In this document: piece by piece, positions 1 to 11,969 of the stretch
Position numbering within the stretch: the stretch's first letter is position 1
Layout: the number at the start of each line of letters is the position of its first letter
NCBI GenBank assembly: GCA_963844255.1
Contig: CAWJNP010000073.1
Coordinates: 1-64,000 of the forward strand
Direction: 5' to 3'
Length of the DNA: 64,000 bases
Source: SZAS-79 sp963844255
GTDB lineage: Bacteria > Pseudomonadota > Gammaproteobacteria > Burkholderiales > SG8-39
The notes under the pieces: model-generated
Seen by the model: only the letters and a program-made list of their open reading frames with translations
Databases searched by the model: none
What the model was told of the DNA's origin: nothing
Translations under genes and position numbers: made by a program

Positions 1-437
1 TCACGCGCGCAAGGGATCGCTCCATGTCCTTGTCCGACAGGGCAATGCCGAGGCTCTGGCGCGAAAAGCGCGCGCCTCGCACGCCCGCCGCGTCGAGCTT
101 CGCGATATACGCATCGTCCCGTTCGTCAGTACGACCGCATTGGCGCAGGCCCGGTAGTTCGGACCGAGGGCCGCCAGGCCGTCCAGCGTCACCGAATGGT
201 CGGCACCGTAGGTCGTCGGCTGGACGATGATGCCGCGTTCGATGCCCAGCGTCCGGTGCGGATCGGTGCCGCCTGCCAGGTGGCGGTCGCGGGTATGACA
301 ACAGGCCTCGCCCGGCGGGCGCGGCGGAGCATGTTGGCGGGACGAAGCACATGGGACTGGCTGTCGCAGCTCTTCGGCGGGCTGCCCGCCCTGGACGGTG
401 CGCGCGGGCTCGGGTCGAATGGGAGGTAGTCCGGCAT
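1..437 (-). CDS. Amidohydrolase family protein (N-terminal part, frame-broken)
   Basis: The start is the ATG at 437-435, 19 nt below the ridA-like stop. The start frame opens MPDYLPFDPSPRAPSR. After at least two frame changes (about 200-330) the other frame reads SVTLDGLAALGPNYRACANA and ends near residue 145 at the window edge. A Ser-Gln-containing stretch that should read like VDTQFHVF marks the usual metal-binding start of amidohydrolase 2 (2-pyrone-4,6-dicarboxylate lactonase-like) proteins. The family hydrolyses lactones or decarboxylates aromatic acids in the cytoplasm. The operon context with a Bug binding protein and RidA fits uptake and breakdown of an organic acid; the substrate is not deducible. 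The rest of the gene lies outside the window. Confidence 0.55.
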
Positions 438-456
438 GAGGTTTCCTGGTTGAGCG

Positions 457-846
457 CTAGGCCAGCACGGCGATGAAATCGCATTCGAGCAGCTTCTCGC
501 CGTCGAGCGCGGCATCGATCGCATGCCGCGCGGGGCGCGAATGCGGGTCGGGGAACATCTTCAGCCACTCTCGATTCACCGGCTCGCGCTGCGACCGGTC
601 GCGCATCCAGACGGTCATCTTGATGATGTTCTCCGCGCTCCCACCGGCCGCCTCGACGATGCGCCTCACATGGGCAAACATCTCAGGCGCCGTTCTTCCG
701 GCCCGTCGATCGTGGCGCCGTACTTTCCGGTGGCCGGGTCGGTCCCCTGGATGCTGCCCGAGTAGAGCATGTTGCCGATCCGGCAGGCCGCCGGAATCGG
801 ATTCGTGACTGAACCCCTCGACGTAGATGCTGGTGCGCGCGGACAT
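457..846 (-). CDS. RidA/YjgF family protein (frame-broken)
   Basis: The start MSARTSIYVEGFSH at 846 follows the end of the Bug protein by a few bases. The middle (about 700-800) is read in two other frames, giving GNMLYSGSIQGTDPATGKYG. The C-terminal frame carries ENIIKMTVWMRDRSQR and the family signature region PARHAIDAALDGEKLLECDF. RidA proteins hydrolyse reactive enamine/imine intermediates; RidA-like paralogues inside catabolic operons often act on one pathway intermediate. The length of about 130 residues is normal. Two compensating single-base shifts break the frame, most simply explained as sequencing indels. It sits between a binding protein and an amidohydrolase on the same strand. 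Confidence 0.7.
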   Translation of the reverse strand: MSARTSIYVEGFSHESDSGGLPDRQHALLGQHPGDRPGHRKVRRHDRRAGRTAPEMFAHVRRIVEAAGGSAENIIKMTVWMRDRSQREPVNREWLKMFPDPHSRPARHAIDAALDGEKLLECDFIAVLA

Positions 847-847
847 G

Positions 848-1823
848 CTATTTCGCCCCATCTTTGCCTTGATGATGATCGGCGTCCACTTGTCGTACTC
901 GCCCTTCAGGAAGGCAGTGAACTGCTCGGGCGTCATGGCGCGCTCCGCCCCCAATGCCGCGAACTTGTCGATCACCGCCTTGTCGACCAGTGTCCTGGCC
1001 AGTGCTTCGTGCAGGCGCCCGACGACGTCCTTCGGCGGTGCCGGGCGGCGCCGACCACGCCGGTGAAGGTCGTGCCCTCCACGCCCTGGATGCCCGCCTC
1101 CGCGAACGTCGGCACATCCGGCAGCGAAGCGACGCGCTTGTCGGTCGCCACGGCCAGTGCATGTTCGCGGCCCTGCTTGATGAAGGGCAGCGCGACCGAT
1201 ACCTGGTCGAAGGCAAGCTGGACTTCACCCGCGAGCATTGCGTCGTGGCCGGCGCATTGCCCTTGTAATGCACCGTCAGCCAGTGCGCGCCGGATTTCTC
1301 CTGCAGCAGCTCACTCAGCAGGTGGTTGGTCGTGCCGCGCTCCGGGCGGCTTGGACATCGCGCAGCTTGCCGGGTTCCTTCTTAGCCAGGGCGATCACTT
1401 CCTGGATCGTCTTCGCCGGCAAGGTGGGGTTCGAGAGCAGGACGATCGGCGTGAACGACACAGAGCTGATCGGCAGGAAATCCTTGTCCCACTGATAGGC
1501 CGCGCGCTTGAAGATGATCGGCGCGTGCAGCAAGGGGAATTGGCCGTGAAGAACAGCGTGTAGCCGTCGGGCGCGCTCTTGGCGACGTACTCGCCCGCGA
1601 TCATGCCGCCAGCGCCGGCCTTGTTTTCCACGACGACCAGGCCGAGCAGTTCCTGCATGCCGGGCGCAACGATGCGCGCAGCGGTATCCACGTTGCCACC
1701 CGGCGGATACGGCACCACCAGCTTGATGGTCTTGTCCGGCCACTTCTGCGCCTGGACCGGTGCGGCTCCGACCAGCGCCAGACAGGCGGAGAGGATCGTC
1801 GCGATCCGTGTGAAGTTTCCCAT
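848..1823 (-). CDS. Bug-family (TctC-like) solute-binding protein, frame-broken
   Basis: The ATG at 1823 is preceded by a strong Shine-Dalgarno (AAGGAGG) 7 nt upstream. Residues 1-26 are a signal peptide ending VQAQ. Then come the family hallmarks WPDKTIKLVVPYPPGG, the AARIVAPGMQELLG helix and VVENKAGAGGMIAGEYVA, all typical of periplasmic binding proteins of tripartite tricarboxylate transporters. The frame changes near 1540, 1355, 1270 and 1060, and again in the last few codons. The C-terminus IDKFAALGAERAMTPEQFTAF is also typical (PAEFAAFL-type). No TctA/TctB membrane genes are adjacent, as is common for Burkholderiales Bug orphans. The ligand is unknown, probably an organic acid processed by the downstream genes. 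Confidence 0.75.
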
Positions 1824-1897
1824 GGTGTTCCTCCTTGTGGTTATGCATGCACTGTACGGCGCAGGTGCGACAGGGGGCAACGGGCTTGAGCGCATTT

Positions 1898-1914
1898 GTT
1901 CCACTATATGGACA
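1898..1914. promoter_or_regulatory. Candidate IclR-type operator between divergent genes
   Basis: GTTCCA-N5-TGGACA lies in the 170-bp gap between the divergent Bug-protein and flavin-reductase genes. The core TTCCA/TGGA(A) symmetry resembles sites of IclR-family regulators, and an IclR gene lies 700 bp away. The symmetry is imperfect (four of six bases), so this is a suggestion only. Confidence 0.35.
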
Positions 1915-1993
1915 TTCGCGTCCATCTGCGCTTGACCGTCCGAGCCCCCGGCACTTAGGCTCGTGCCGACCGACGAAACTGCACGGAGCGTGC

Positions 1994-2618
1994 ATGAAAA
2001 TTTCCGCCGCCGACCTCGGACCCGAGGCCACCTACAAGCTGCTGACCGGCATCGTCGTCCCGCGTCCGATCGCCTGGGTGACCACACTGTCGGCAACCGG
2101 GAGCGTGAACCTCGCGCCGTTCAGCGCGTTCACCTTCGTTTCGAACAAACCGCCGATGCTCGGCATCAACGTGGGGCTGCAAGGCGGGCCGGATGAACAG
2201 ACGGGGGTCAATATCCATGCGACCGGCGAATTCGTCGTCAATATCGCGGATGAGGACCTGATCGAGCCGGTCGACCTGTCCGCGATCGAGCACGCGCCAG
2301 ATGTGAGCGAGGCCGAACTGCTCGGAATTGCTGCTCATCCCCGGGGAGCACCTGCGCATCCGCGCCTCGGCGGCGGCGCCGATCAGCATGGAGTGCCGGC
2401 TGCACCGGCGATCGCGTTCGGTGAAGACCGGCTCGGAGTTCATGGTCGGCGAAGTGATCGTGTTCCACGTGCGCGACGGGCTGTGCGTCAACGGGAAGAT
2501 CGATACGGCGAAACTGCGCCCGCTGTGCCGCATCGGCGGACCGAACTACGCCCGGCTCGGCGAGATCGTTTCGATGCGGCCGATCGCGCAGACCGAGAAG
2601 ACCGTGGTCGAAGGCTGA
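1994..2618 (+). CDS. Flavin reductase-like FMN-binding protein (frame-broken once)
   Basis: The start is ATG 1994 (MKISAADLG). The first frame carries the family core: TGIVVPRPIAWVTTLS, then NLAPFSAFTFVSNKPPMLG, which binds FMN in the DIM6/NTAB split-barrel family. Near 2325 the frame shifts by one base and continues with APISMECRL, TGSEFMVGEVIVFHVRDG and RIGGPNYARLGEIVSM to the stop at 2618. The total of about 207 residues is normal. These proteins reduce flavin with NAD(P)H or bind FMN for a partner oxygenase. The IclR gene starts 4 nt downstream, so the two are likely co-transcribed. The exact substrate cannot be told from sequence. Confidence 0.8.
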
Positions 2619-2621
2619 GGC

Positions 2622-3407
2622 ATGGCGGCGTCCCCGGCCGGCGGCACGCAGAGCATCCGCCGGGCGCTCGCGATTCTGCGCATCCTTGCCACAGGCCAGG
2701 AACACGGCGTGCGCCTGACCGACATCGTCGAGGAATCGGGACTGAACCGGCCGACTGCGCATCGCATCCTGCGCGTACTGGCGGCCGAGCGCGTCGTCGA
2801 GCAGGATCCCGCCACCCGTCGCTATCTGATCGGGCAGGAAGTGTCACTGCTTGGGCTGGCGCGCAGCGCGCGCACGCCCGTGCGCGCGGTTGCCGAGCCC
2901 TATCTGCGGCATCTGGCAGAGGAAACCGGCGATACGGTGTTCCTGACCATTCGCAGCGGATTCGATTCCATCTGCGTCGACCGCAAGACCGGCAGCTACC
3001 CGGTGAAAGTGTTGTCGATCGAGATCGGTGCGCGGCGTCCGCTGGGCGTGGGCGTCGGCGGGCTGGTGCTGCTTTCGTACCTTTCCAGAAGCGAGGCGAC
3101 GACGATCATTCGTGCGAACACCCAGCGCCTCGCACGCCACGAACTGTCCGCAACCCGTCTCAGGGAACGCGTGCGCACCACACTGACCAAGGGCTACGCG
3201 TATACCGAAACAGGCGTGGTACGCGGTACCAAGGCGGTCGCGGTTCCGGTGTTCGACCCGGCCGGCAAGGCGGTTGCGGCAATCAGCATCGCCGCCACTT
3301 CAGATCGCCTGTCAACGTCCCGTCTCGCAACGCTCGTCACCCTCATGACACAGCAGGCGGGACGCATCTCGCGGCGGCTCAACGAACTGGCGAAATCCGG
3401 AAAGTAG
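2622..3407 (+). CDS. IclR-family transcriptional regulator
   Basis: An intact 261-residue protein. An N-terminal winged helix (about residues 10-70; ALAILRILATG, LTDIVEESGLNRPTAHRILR) is followed by the IclR effector domain (about 85-255) with GARRPLGVGVGGLVLLSYL and KGYAYTETGVVRGTKAVAVPV. IclR proteins are dimeric repressors or activators that bind small aromatic or organic acids. It is 4 nt behind the flavin-reductase gene. A candidate operator sits at 1898-1914 in front of that transcript, so autoregulation and control of the divergent Bug/RidA/amidohydrolase operon are plausible. The effector is unknown. Confidence 0.92.
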   Translation: MAASPAGGTQSIRRALAILRILATGQEHGVRLTDIVEESGLNRPTAHRILRVLAAERVVEQDPATRRYLIGQEVSLLGLARSARTPVRAVAEPYLRHLAEETGDTVFLTIRSGFDSICVDRKTGSYPVKVLSIEIGARRPLGVGVGGLVLLSYLSRSEATTIIRANTQRLARHELSATRLRERVRTTLTKGYAYTETGVVRGTKAVAVPVFDPAGKAVAAISIAATSDRLSTSRLATLVTLMTQQAGRISRRLNELAKSGK

Positions 3408-3467
3408 TGCCGGCTCTCCCCAGGCAGTAAAATCGCCTCATATTCGAATCCGCCTCAGGAGCCCGCC

Positions 3468-4664
<1,197 letters not shown>

Positions 4665-4674
4665 GTCGCGTCCC

Positions 4675-5262
4675 ATGATCCGGCTGCTGCTTTGTGCCAC
4701 CCTGCTGCTGTCCGGGACGCAGGGTGGGGCGCAGGAGGCGGCGCGCAGTGCCAACGGGGTACTCCTTGTGGCAAAGCCGGAACTGATCGATCCCAATTTC
4801 AGCCGGACTGTCGTGCTGGTCACGCAGACCGAGGGCTACAGCACCGTCGGCGTCATCCTCAACCGGCCCGGGTCGACGCCGCTTTCAGAATTCCTCGGTG
4901 AGGACGAAAGCGCCAGCCGCCACGCAGAGCCCGTGTTTTCGGGCGGCCCGGTGATGCGGCGAAACCTGGTCGCCGTGTTCCATTCGGATCGCCCGCCGGC
5001 TGCGCCTGCGTTCCACGTGCTGCGCACCGTGTACTTGAGCATGCACCCGGACAACATCCGCGAACTGCTCAGCTCCGGGGATCGCCGGTTCCGGCTCTAT
5101 GCGGGATTCTCTGGATGGGCACCGCGCCAGCTCGAGAGCGAATTCGAGCGCGAAGGCTGGTTCATCCTGCCGGCAGACGAAGACACCGTATTTCGCAGCG
5201 ATACCAGCGGACTTTGGGAAGAACTGGCCGGACGTGCGCAGGCGACGAAGACCCGCCACTGA
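4675..5262 (+). CDS. YqgE/AlgH-family protein with an added signal peptide
   Basis: The DUF179 fold is clear: GVLLVAKPELIDPNFSRTVVLV, STVGVILNRPGSTPL, a PVFSGGPV motif, and YAGFSGWAPRQLESE. Length is 195 residues. Unlike the usual cytoplasmic AlgH/YqgE proteins, residues 1-20 (RLLLCATLLLSGTQGGAQE) look like a cleavable signal peptide, so this member is probably exported. Function in the family is poorly defined. It begins 10 nt after gcdH and is followed by an opposing terminator. The start at 4675 is the only one giving the signal sequence; the conserved fold begins at residue 28. Confidence 0.85.
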   Translation: MIRLLLCATLLLSGTQGGAQEAARSANGVLLVAKPELIDPNFSRTVVLVTQTEGYSTVGVILNRPGSTPLSEFLGEDESASRHAEPVFSGGPVMRRNLVAVFHSDRPPAAPAFHVLRTVYLSMHPDNIRELLSSGDRRFRLYAGFSGWAPRQLESEFEREGWFILPADEDTVFRSDTSGLWEELAGRAQATKTRH

Positions 5263-5278
5263 GCGAGGCGTACAAATG

Positions 5279-5301
5279 AAAAGCCCCGCCGGAGGCGGGG
5301 C
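5279..5301 (-). terminator. Rho-independent terminator
   Basis: A GCCCCGCC/GGCGGGGC stem with a 3-nt loop is followed on the minus strand by TTTTCATTTG. The U-run is on the minus-strand side only, so it ends a transcript coming from the clpB side. Confidence 0.8.
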
Positions 5302-5490
5302 TGGGTTTGCCCGGCTTGCACCGGGCCACACTGCCAGAGCAGTGCGTTTTTTGTGGCACGAGGCCACGTTGCGAGCGTTGCGCCTGGCAGCGGGTCCTTC
5401 GGCCCGTTGCGCGCTCTGGCGGTTGCCCGGACAGTCGCCCGGACTCCCGTCGCACCCTGCTCGGGTCACCCTCGCAGGGCCGCAACCCTC
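5280..5490 (-). ncRNA. Candidate small RNA downstream of clpB
   Basis: About 210 nt between the clpB stop and a strong terminator has no convincing coding frame. The minus-strand transcript folds locally into a chain of hairpins: CCCTGC...GCAGGG, GGGCCGAAGGACCC, GTGGC-CTCGT-GCCAC, CACTGC-TCTG-GCAGTG, CCGG-TGCAA-CCGG and the terminator. GCAACG recurs between stems. A promoter-like TTGACA-N16-TAGCCT lies just upstream (5524-5497). I found no match to remembered hallmarks of 6S, SRP, RNase P or tmRNA. It could be an independent small RNA or a processed clpB 3' end. Confidence 0.45.
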
Positions 5491-5496
5491 TCTTTC

Positions 5497-5524
5497 AGGC
5501 TAGCACCCGCCCGCACGATGTCAA
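5497..5524 (-). promoter_or_regulatory. Promoter-like element for the candidate small RNA
   Basis: Reading the minus strand, a perfect TTGACA -35 (5524-5519) is separated by 16 nt from TAGCCT (5502-5497), a weak -10. It lies just past the clpB stop and points into the structured 5490-5280 stretch. Confidence 0.4.
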
Positions 5525-5551
5525 GGAATACCGCCTGGCGTGACCGGAACC

Positions 5552-8141
<2,590 letters not shown>

Positions 8142-8172
8142 TTGCCTGAATCCTTGAATGGTTGACAGGCAG

Positions 8173-8197
8173 ATGGGGGCATCCTGCGGCTTTTCAA
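8173..8197 (-). promoter_or_regulatory. Sigma-32 (heat-shock) type promoter of clpB
   Basis: On the minus strand, TTGAAA (8197-8192) and CCCCAT (8178-8173) are 13 nt apart, matching the RpoH consensus CTTGAAA-N11-16-CCCCATNT. It ends about 30 nt before the clpB start, as expected for a heat-shock gene. Confidence 0.7.
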
Positions 8198-8228
8198 CCG
8201 CAGCCTTTCAGGCGGGACCCAGGGAGGC

Positions 8229-8618
8229 TCAGACCAGGGTGCGGTAGGTGGCGAAACCGGCGAAAGTCGCCACGAGCGACCCGAACAAATGCAGCGCCAT
8301 GTGCAGAAATGCAGCACCGAAACGCGCGCCCATCATGAGTTCGACCGATTCGGCCGAAAAGGTCGAGAAGGTGGTGAGCGCCCCGAGAAAGCCGGTGATG
8401 CAGAACAAGCGCCACTCGGGTGCGATGTGCGAATTCGCCGCGAAATAGGCCACGGCCACGCCCACCATGTAGCCGCCAAGCAGATTCGCCGCCAGCGTAC
8501 CCAGCGGCAGCCACGGCAGGGTCGGATTGAGCACGGTGGACAGGAGCCAGCGCAGCCATGCACCGAAGACTGCACCGACGCCAACCGCGAGGAACGCCGA
8601 GGCCGTCATCCGCCGCAC
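8229..8618 (-). CDS. crcB: Fluoride ion channel CrcB/FluC
   Basis: 129 residues, four hydrophobic helices. Family motifs are GAWLRWLLS near the N-terminus, GTLAANLLGGYMVG in helix 2 and GFLGALTTFSTFSAE in helix 3, which contains the phenylalanines and TFST segment lining the fluoride path. It works as a dual-topology dimer in the inner membrane and exports fluoride passively. It begins 15 nt after the moaE stop, at the end of the moeA-moaD-moaE run. There is no room for a fluoride riboswitch of its own. The alternative start MTASAFL is 9 nt downstream. Confidence 0.93.
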   Translation of the reverse strand: MRRMTASAFLAVGVGAVFGAWLRWLLSTVLNPTLPWLPLGTLAANLLGGYMVGVAVAYFAANSHIAPEWRLFCITGFLGALTTFSTFSAESVELMMGARFGAAFLHMALHLFGSLVATFAGFATYRTLV

Positions 8619-8633
8619 CTCATGGGCGGCATC

Positions 8634-9084
8634 TCACTTCCAGCGCTCCGCCGCCGTGTCGTCGCTGCCGCGCGCATCCACCCAGCGCTCGCCCTCCGGC
8701 GTCTGCTCCTTCTTCCAGAACGGCGCGCGGGTCTTGAGGTAGTCCATGATGAATTCGCAGGCCGAGAACGCGTCGCCGCGATGCCCGCTCGCCACGGCGA
8801 CGAACACGATCTGGTCGGTGGGTTCCAGGCGACCGATGCGATGGATCACGCAGCAATCGAGCACCTCCCAGCGCGCCTGCGCCTCGGCGACGATGCCGGC
8901 CGAGCGCCTTCTCGGTCATGCCGGGATAGTGTTCCAGCGTCAGCGACGCGACGCCGCTGCCGTCGTTCAGGTCGCGCACCACGCCGATGAAACTCGCGAC
9001 CGCACCGACCCTGGGATTGCCGGCACGCAGCGCGGCCATTTCACGGCCGGCGTCGAAGTCTCCCGTCTGTACGCTGATCTTCAT
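8634..9084 (-). CDS. moaE: Molybdopterin synthase catalytic subunit MoaE (frame-broken once)
   Basis: The start is MKISVQTGDFDAGREMAAL at 9084. GAVASFIGVVRD and LTLEHYPGMTEKAL are the N-terminal MoaE hallmarks. A shift near 8905 leads into DCCVIHRIGRLEPTDQIVFVAV, HRGDAFSACEFIMDYLKTRAPFWKKE and a C-terminus ending RWK. The catalytic lysines of the KxxxPFWKKE region are present. About 149 residues, normal. With MoaD it adds two sulfurs to precursor Z to give molybdopterin. It lies 12 nt below moaD and is followed by crcB. Confidence 0.92.
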
Positions 9085-9096
9085 CCCGGCCGCCGC

Positions 9097-9368
9097 TCAG
9101 CCACCTGTGACCGGCGGAAAGAACGCGATCTCGTCGCCCGCCTTGATCGGCGTGCCCTCGGCCGCGCTCTGCGCGACCATGTCCTGGTTGACGGCCATGC
9201 GCACATTGCGCGCCTCCGCGCAAGCGCCGCCTGCCAGGCGCCGCCGCGCGCAGCCAGGTGCGCGCGCAGCGCTGCGAGCGTGGACACGCCGGCCGGCAGT
9301 TCGACTTCCTCCAGCCCGGTGCCCAGCTGCTCGCGCAGGCTCGCAAAGTAGAGGACCGTCACCTTCAC
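9097..9368 (-). CDS. moaD: Molybdopterin synthase sulfur carrier MoaD (frame-broken once)
   Basis: The GTG start at 9368 overlaps the moeA stop (GTGA). It opens KVTVLYFASLREQLG, the ubiquitin-like first strand. After a shift near 9225 the frame reads RMAVNQDMV and ends IKAGDEIAFFPPVTGG, with the diglycine tail that is adenylated by MoeB and thiocarboxylated. About 90 residues. It partners MoaE immediately downstream. Confidence 0.92.
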
Positions 9369-10574
9369 CGGTAGAGCTCCGCAAACGAGAGGAATTTCAC
9401 CCGGTCGCCCGGATGGATCGCCTGGTTGGCCGGATTGTCGACCAGGCCGTCGGCCCAGGCCGTGGAGGTCAGCACCGCCGAATCCTGCGTGGGATAGAGA
9501 TCGACACCGCCCTGCGCATTCCATTTTACGCGCAGGAATTCGCGCCGCGCGTCGGGCTTGTCCCAGCTGAAATCCGCGCGCGCGTCGATCACGCGCGGCG
9601 CCACCGCGGCGATGCCCTGGGTACGCAGCAGGAACGGCCGCACGAAAATCAGGAAAGTGACGAACGAGGACACCGGATTGCCCGGCAGGCCGATGAACGC
9701 CGCGTCCTTGACCCTGCCGAACGCGAGCGGCCGGCCCGGCTTCATCGCGATCTTCCACATCAGAAGCGAGCCTTCGGCTTCGACCGCCGGCTTGACGTGG
9801 TCTTCCTCGCCCACCGACACGCCGCCCGAGGTGACGATGATGTCGTTCTCGGCGGCCGCGCGGCGCAGCACCTCGCGCGTGGCATCGAGCCGGTCCGGGC
9901 ACGATGCCGTAGTCGCGTCACCTCGCAGCCGAACAGCTTCGCCATCCCGGTCAGCGTGAAGCGGTTGGAGTTGTAGATCCGGCCCGGCGGCAGCGGATCG
10001 CCCGGCATCACCAGTTCGTCGCCGGTGAAGAACAGCGCCATCCTCACCTTGCGGTACACCGGCAGCGCCTTGATGCCCGACCGAGGCCGCGAGCCCCGTA
10101 TCCTGCGGGCGCAGCCGGGTGCCCGCCGCAAGGACCGCGCCGCCTGCACGGATGTCGCTGCCCGCGCGCCGCACCCATTCCTCGGGCTGCGGCTTCTTCT
10201 TCACCACGACATGATCATCGTCGACCGCGCAGAACTCCTGCATCACCACGGCATCGGCACCCGGCGGGATCGGCGCGCCGGTGAAGATCCGCGCCGCGGT
10301 GCCGGCCGCCAGCGGCGCGGCCGACCGACCCGGCGGCGATGCGCTGCGCGACGCGCAGGCGCGCCTCCGGCCCCGCGATGTCCGCCACACGCACCGCGTA
10401 GCCGTCCATTGCGCTGTTGTCCATCGGCGGCACGTCCATCGTCGAGGCCTGCGCGCGCGCAAGCACACGGTCGGTTGCCTCGAGCGTCGATATGTCCTCG
10501 ACTTCGGCAACCGCGCGGGCCCCGGCCAGCAGCACCTCGAGCGCTTCGTCTACGGAAAGCAGTCCCTTGTTCAT
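9365..10574 (-). CDS. moeA: Molybdopterin molybdenumtransferase MoeA (three frame breaks)
   Basis: The start MNKGLLSVDEALEVLLAGA (ATG 10574) leads to MDVPPMDNSAMDGYAVR, the MoeA substrate loop. Further motifs are RIFTGAPIPPGADAVVMQE, VYRKVRMALFFTGDELVMPG, IIVTSGGVSVGEEDHVK (the MoCF/TSGGVS motif) and FGLPGNPVSS-type FIGLPGNPVSSFVTF. About 403 residues. Frames change near 10320, 10080 and 9905. MoeA inserts molybdate (or tungstate) into adenylated molybdopterin. Its stop overlaps the moaD start, and mobB lies 8 nt upstream. Confidence 0.94.
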
Positions 10575-10581
10575 TTGAGTT

Positions 10582-11064
10582 TCAGGTATCCAGTATGAAT
10601 CCGGCAATCGCCGCATCGTCGTTCAGGTCGAGCAGCGGCAGCTTGGTTTCTATTTTCGCGTCGGTCGCCACCGCGATGATATTCGCGTCGTTGGGATGGA
10701 GCAGCGGCGAATCCACGCAAGTCCGGTACACCTCCAGTTTCGGGATCGGCTGGAACTTGAAGCCCTCGACGATCACCAGGTCGCAGGGCGAGAGATGCGC
10801 CAGCTGCTCCTCGAACGAGGGCTCCGGACCACCGCGCAGTTCGTGCATCAGCACCCAGCGCCGCGACGAGGTCACCAGCACCTCGGTCGCGCCCGCGTGG
10901 CGGTGGCGGTAGGAATCCTTGCCGGGCTGGTCGACGTCGAAGGTATGGTGCGCATGCTTGATCAGCGACACGCGCAATCCCGCCTTGCCGAAGCGCGGGA
11001 TGAGCTTCTCGATCAGGGTCGTCTTCCCGCTCCCCGACCAGCCTGCAAAACCGAATATTTTCAT
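10582..11064 (-). CDS. mobB: Molybdopterin-guanine dinucleotide biosynthesis protein MobB
   Basis: An intact 160-residue P-loop protein. MKIFGFAGWSGSGKTTLIEKL carries the Walker A, and KHAHHTFDVDQPGKDSYRHRHAG is the MobB signature. The acidic DLVIVEGFK is Walker B-like. MobB binds GTP and helps deliver GTP or the cofactor to MobA for the MGD form of the cofactor, used by the formate dehydrogenase in this window. It is first in the mobB-moeA-moaD-moaE-crcB run and ends 8 nt before moeA. I chose ATG 11064; an earlier in-frame start would extend into the gap below tupA without homology. Confidence 0.93.
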   Translation of the reverse strand: MKIFGFAGWSGSGKTTLIEKLIPRFGKAGLRVSLIKHAHHTFDVDQPGKDSYRHRHAGATEVLVTSSRRWVLMHELRGGPEPSFEEQLAHLSPCDLVIVEGFKFQPIPKLEVYRTCVDSPLLHPNDANIIAVATDAKIETKLPLLDLNDDAAIAGFILDT

Positions 11065-11146
11065 CGGCTTGGATTTTAGCAGGCGCGGCCTCCCGCCCTG
11101 CCCCCGGTGGATGACGGCCGCCTCCCAAGCGGCCGGGATCGATCCG

Positions 11147-11969
11147 CTACTGGGCGTTCGGGAAGAACAGCTGCTCGCCACCGATCTTGTAGTCGGCGAT
11201 GGTCTTCTGCCCCTCGGGCGACACGATCCAGGCGATGAAGTCGTTGCCCAGGTCCTTCTTCACGTGCGGGTGCTTCGCGGGATTCACCAGCATGATCCCG
11301 TACTGGTTGAAGAGCTTGCTGTCGCCTTCGACCACGATCGTCAGATCGCCGCGGTTCTTGAAGTTGAGCCAGGTGCCGCGATCGGCGAGGATGTAGGCGC
11401 CCATGCCCGAGGCGGTGTTCAGCGCCGGTCCCATGCCCGAGCCGGTTTCCTTGTACCAGGGACCCTTGTCCTTCGCCATGTCGAAGCCGGCCAGCTTCCA
11501 CATCCGCAGTTCGGCCGCGTGGGTGCCGCTCTTGTCGGCGCGCGAAACGAAGGGGGCTTCGGCGGCCTTGATCTTCTGCAGGCCGGCAAGCACGTCCTTG
11601 CCCTGCGGCCTTGGCCGGATCGGACTTCGGGCCGATCAGGACGAAGTCGTTGTACATGACCAGGTGGTGCCCGACGCCGTAGCCCTCGTCCATGAACTTC
11701 TTTTCCGCCACGGGATCGTGGACGAAGAGCACGTCGGCATCGCCCTTGCGGCCCATGCCCAGCGCCTGGCCGGTGCCGACCGCGACCACACGCACCTCGA
11801 CGCCGCTCTTCTTCGTGTACGCAGGCAGCAGATGCTTGAACAGGCCGGACTGCTCGGTCGAGGTGGTGGAAGCCACGGTGATGAACTTCGGCTGCGCCTG
11901 GGCACCGATGCTGAGCAGCGCGGCCAGTGCTGCGGGCAATGCCCGTGTGAGTATTTTTCTCATATCCAT
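11147..11969 (-). CDS. tupA: Tungstate/molybdate-binding periplasmic protein TupA (frame-broken once)
   Basis: A signal peptide (residues 1-26, ending AQAQP) precedes ITVASTTSTEQSGLFKHLLPAY, the TTSTxxSGL anion-binding motif of TupA. Further in are VVAVGTGQALGMGRKGDADVLFVHDP and, after a shift near 11610, FVSRADKSGTHAAELRMWK and NQYGIMLVNPAKHP. Length is about 273 residues. TupA proteins prefer tungstate over molybdate by a large factor. It is the last gene of a tupB-tupC-tupA operon; its start overlaps the tupC stop by 10 nt. Beside the separate ModABC system it argues for tungsten-specific uptake. Confidence 0.9.

Noticed and set aside
1838..1855. TATGCATGCA upstream of the Bug gene as a third ModE-type site
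   Set aside because: The second half-site at the right distance (GTACGG) does not match TGCATA.
5280..5490. 6S, SRP, RNase P or tmRNA as identity of the structured RNA
   Set aside because: The length is too short for RNase P or tmRNA, and none of the conserved segments I know of the four RNAs is present.
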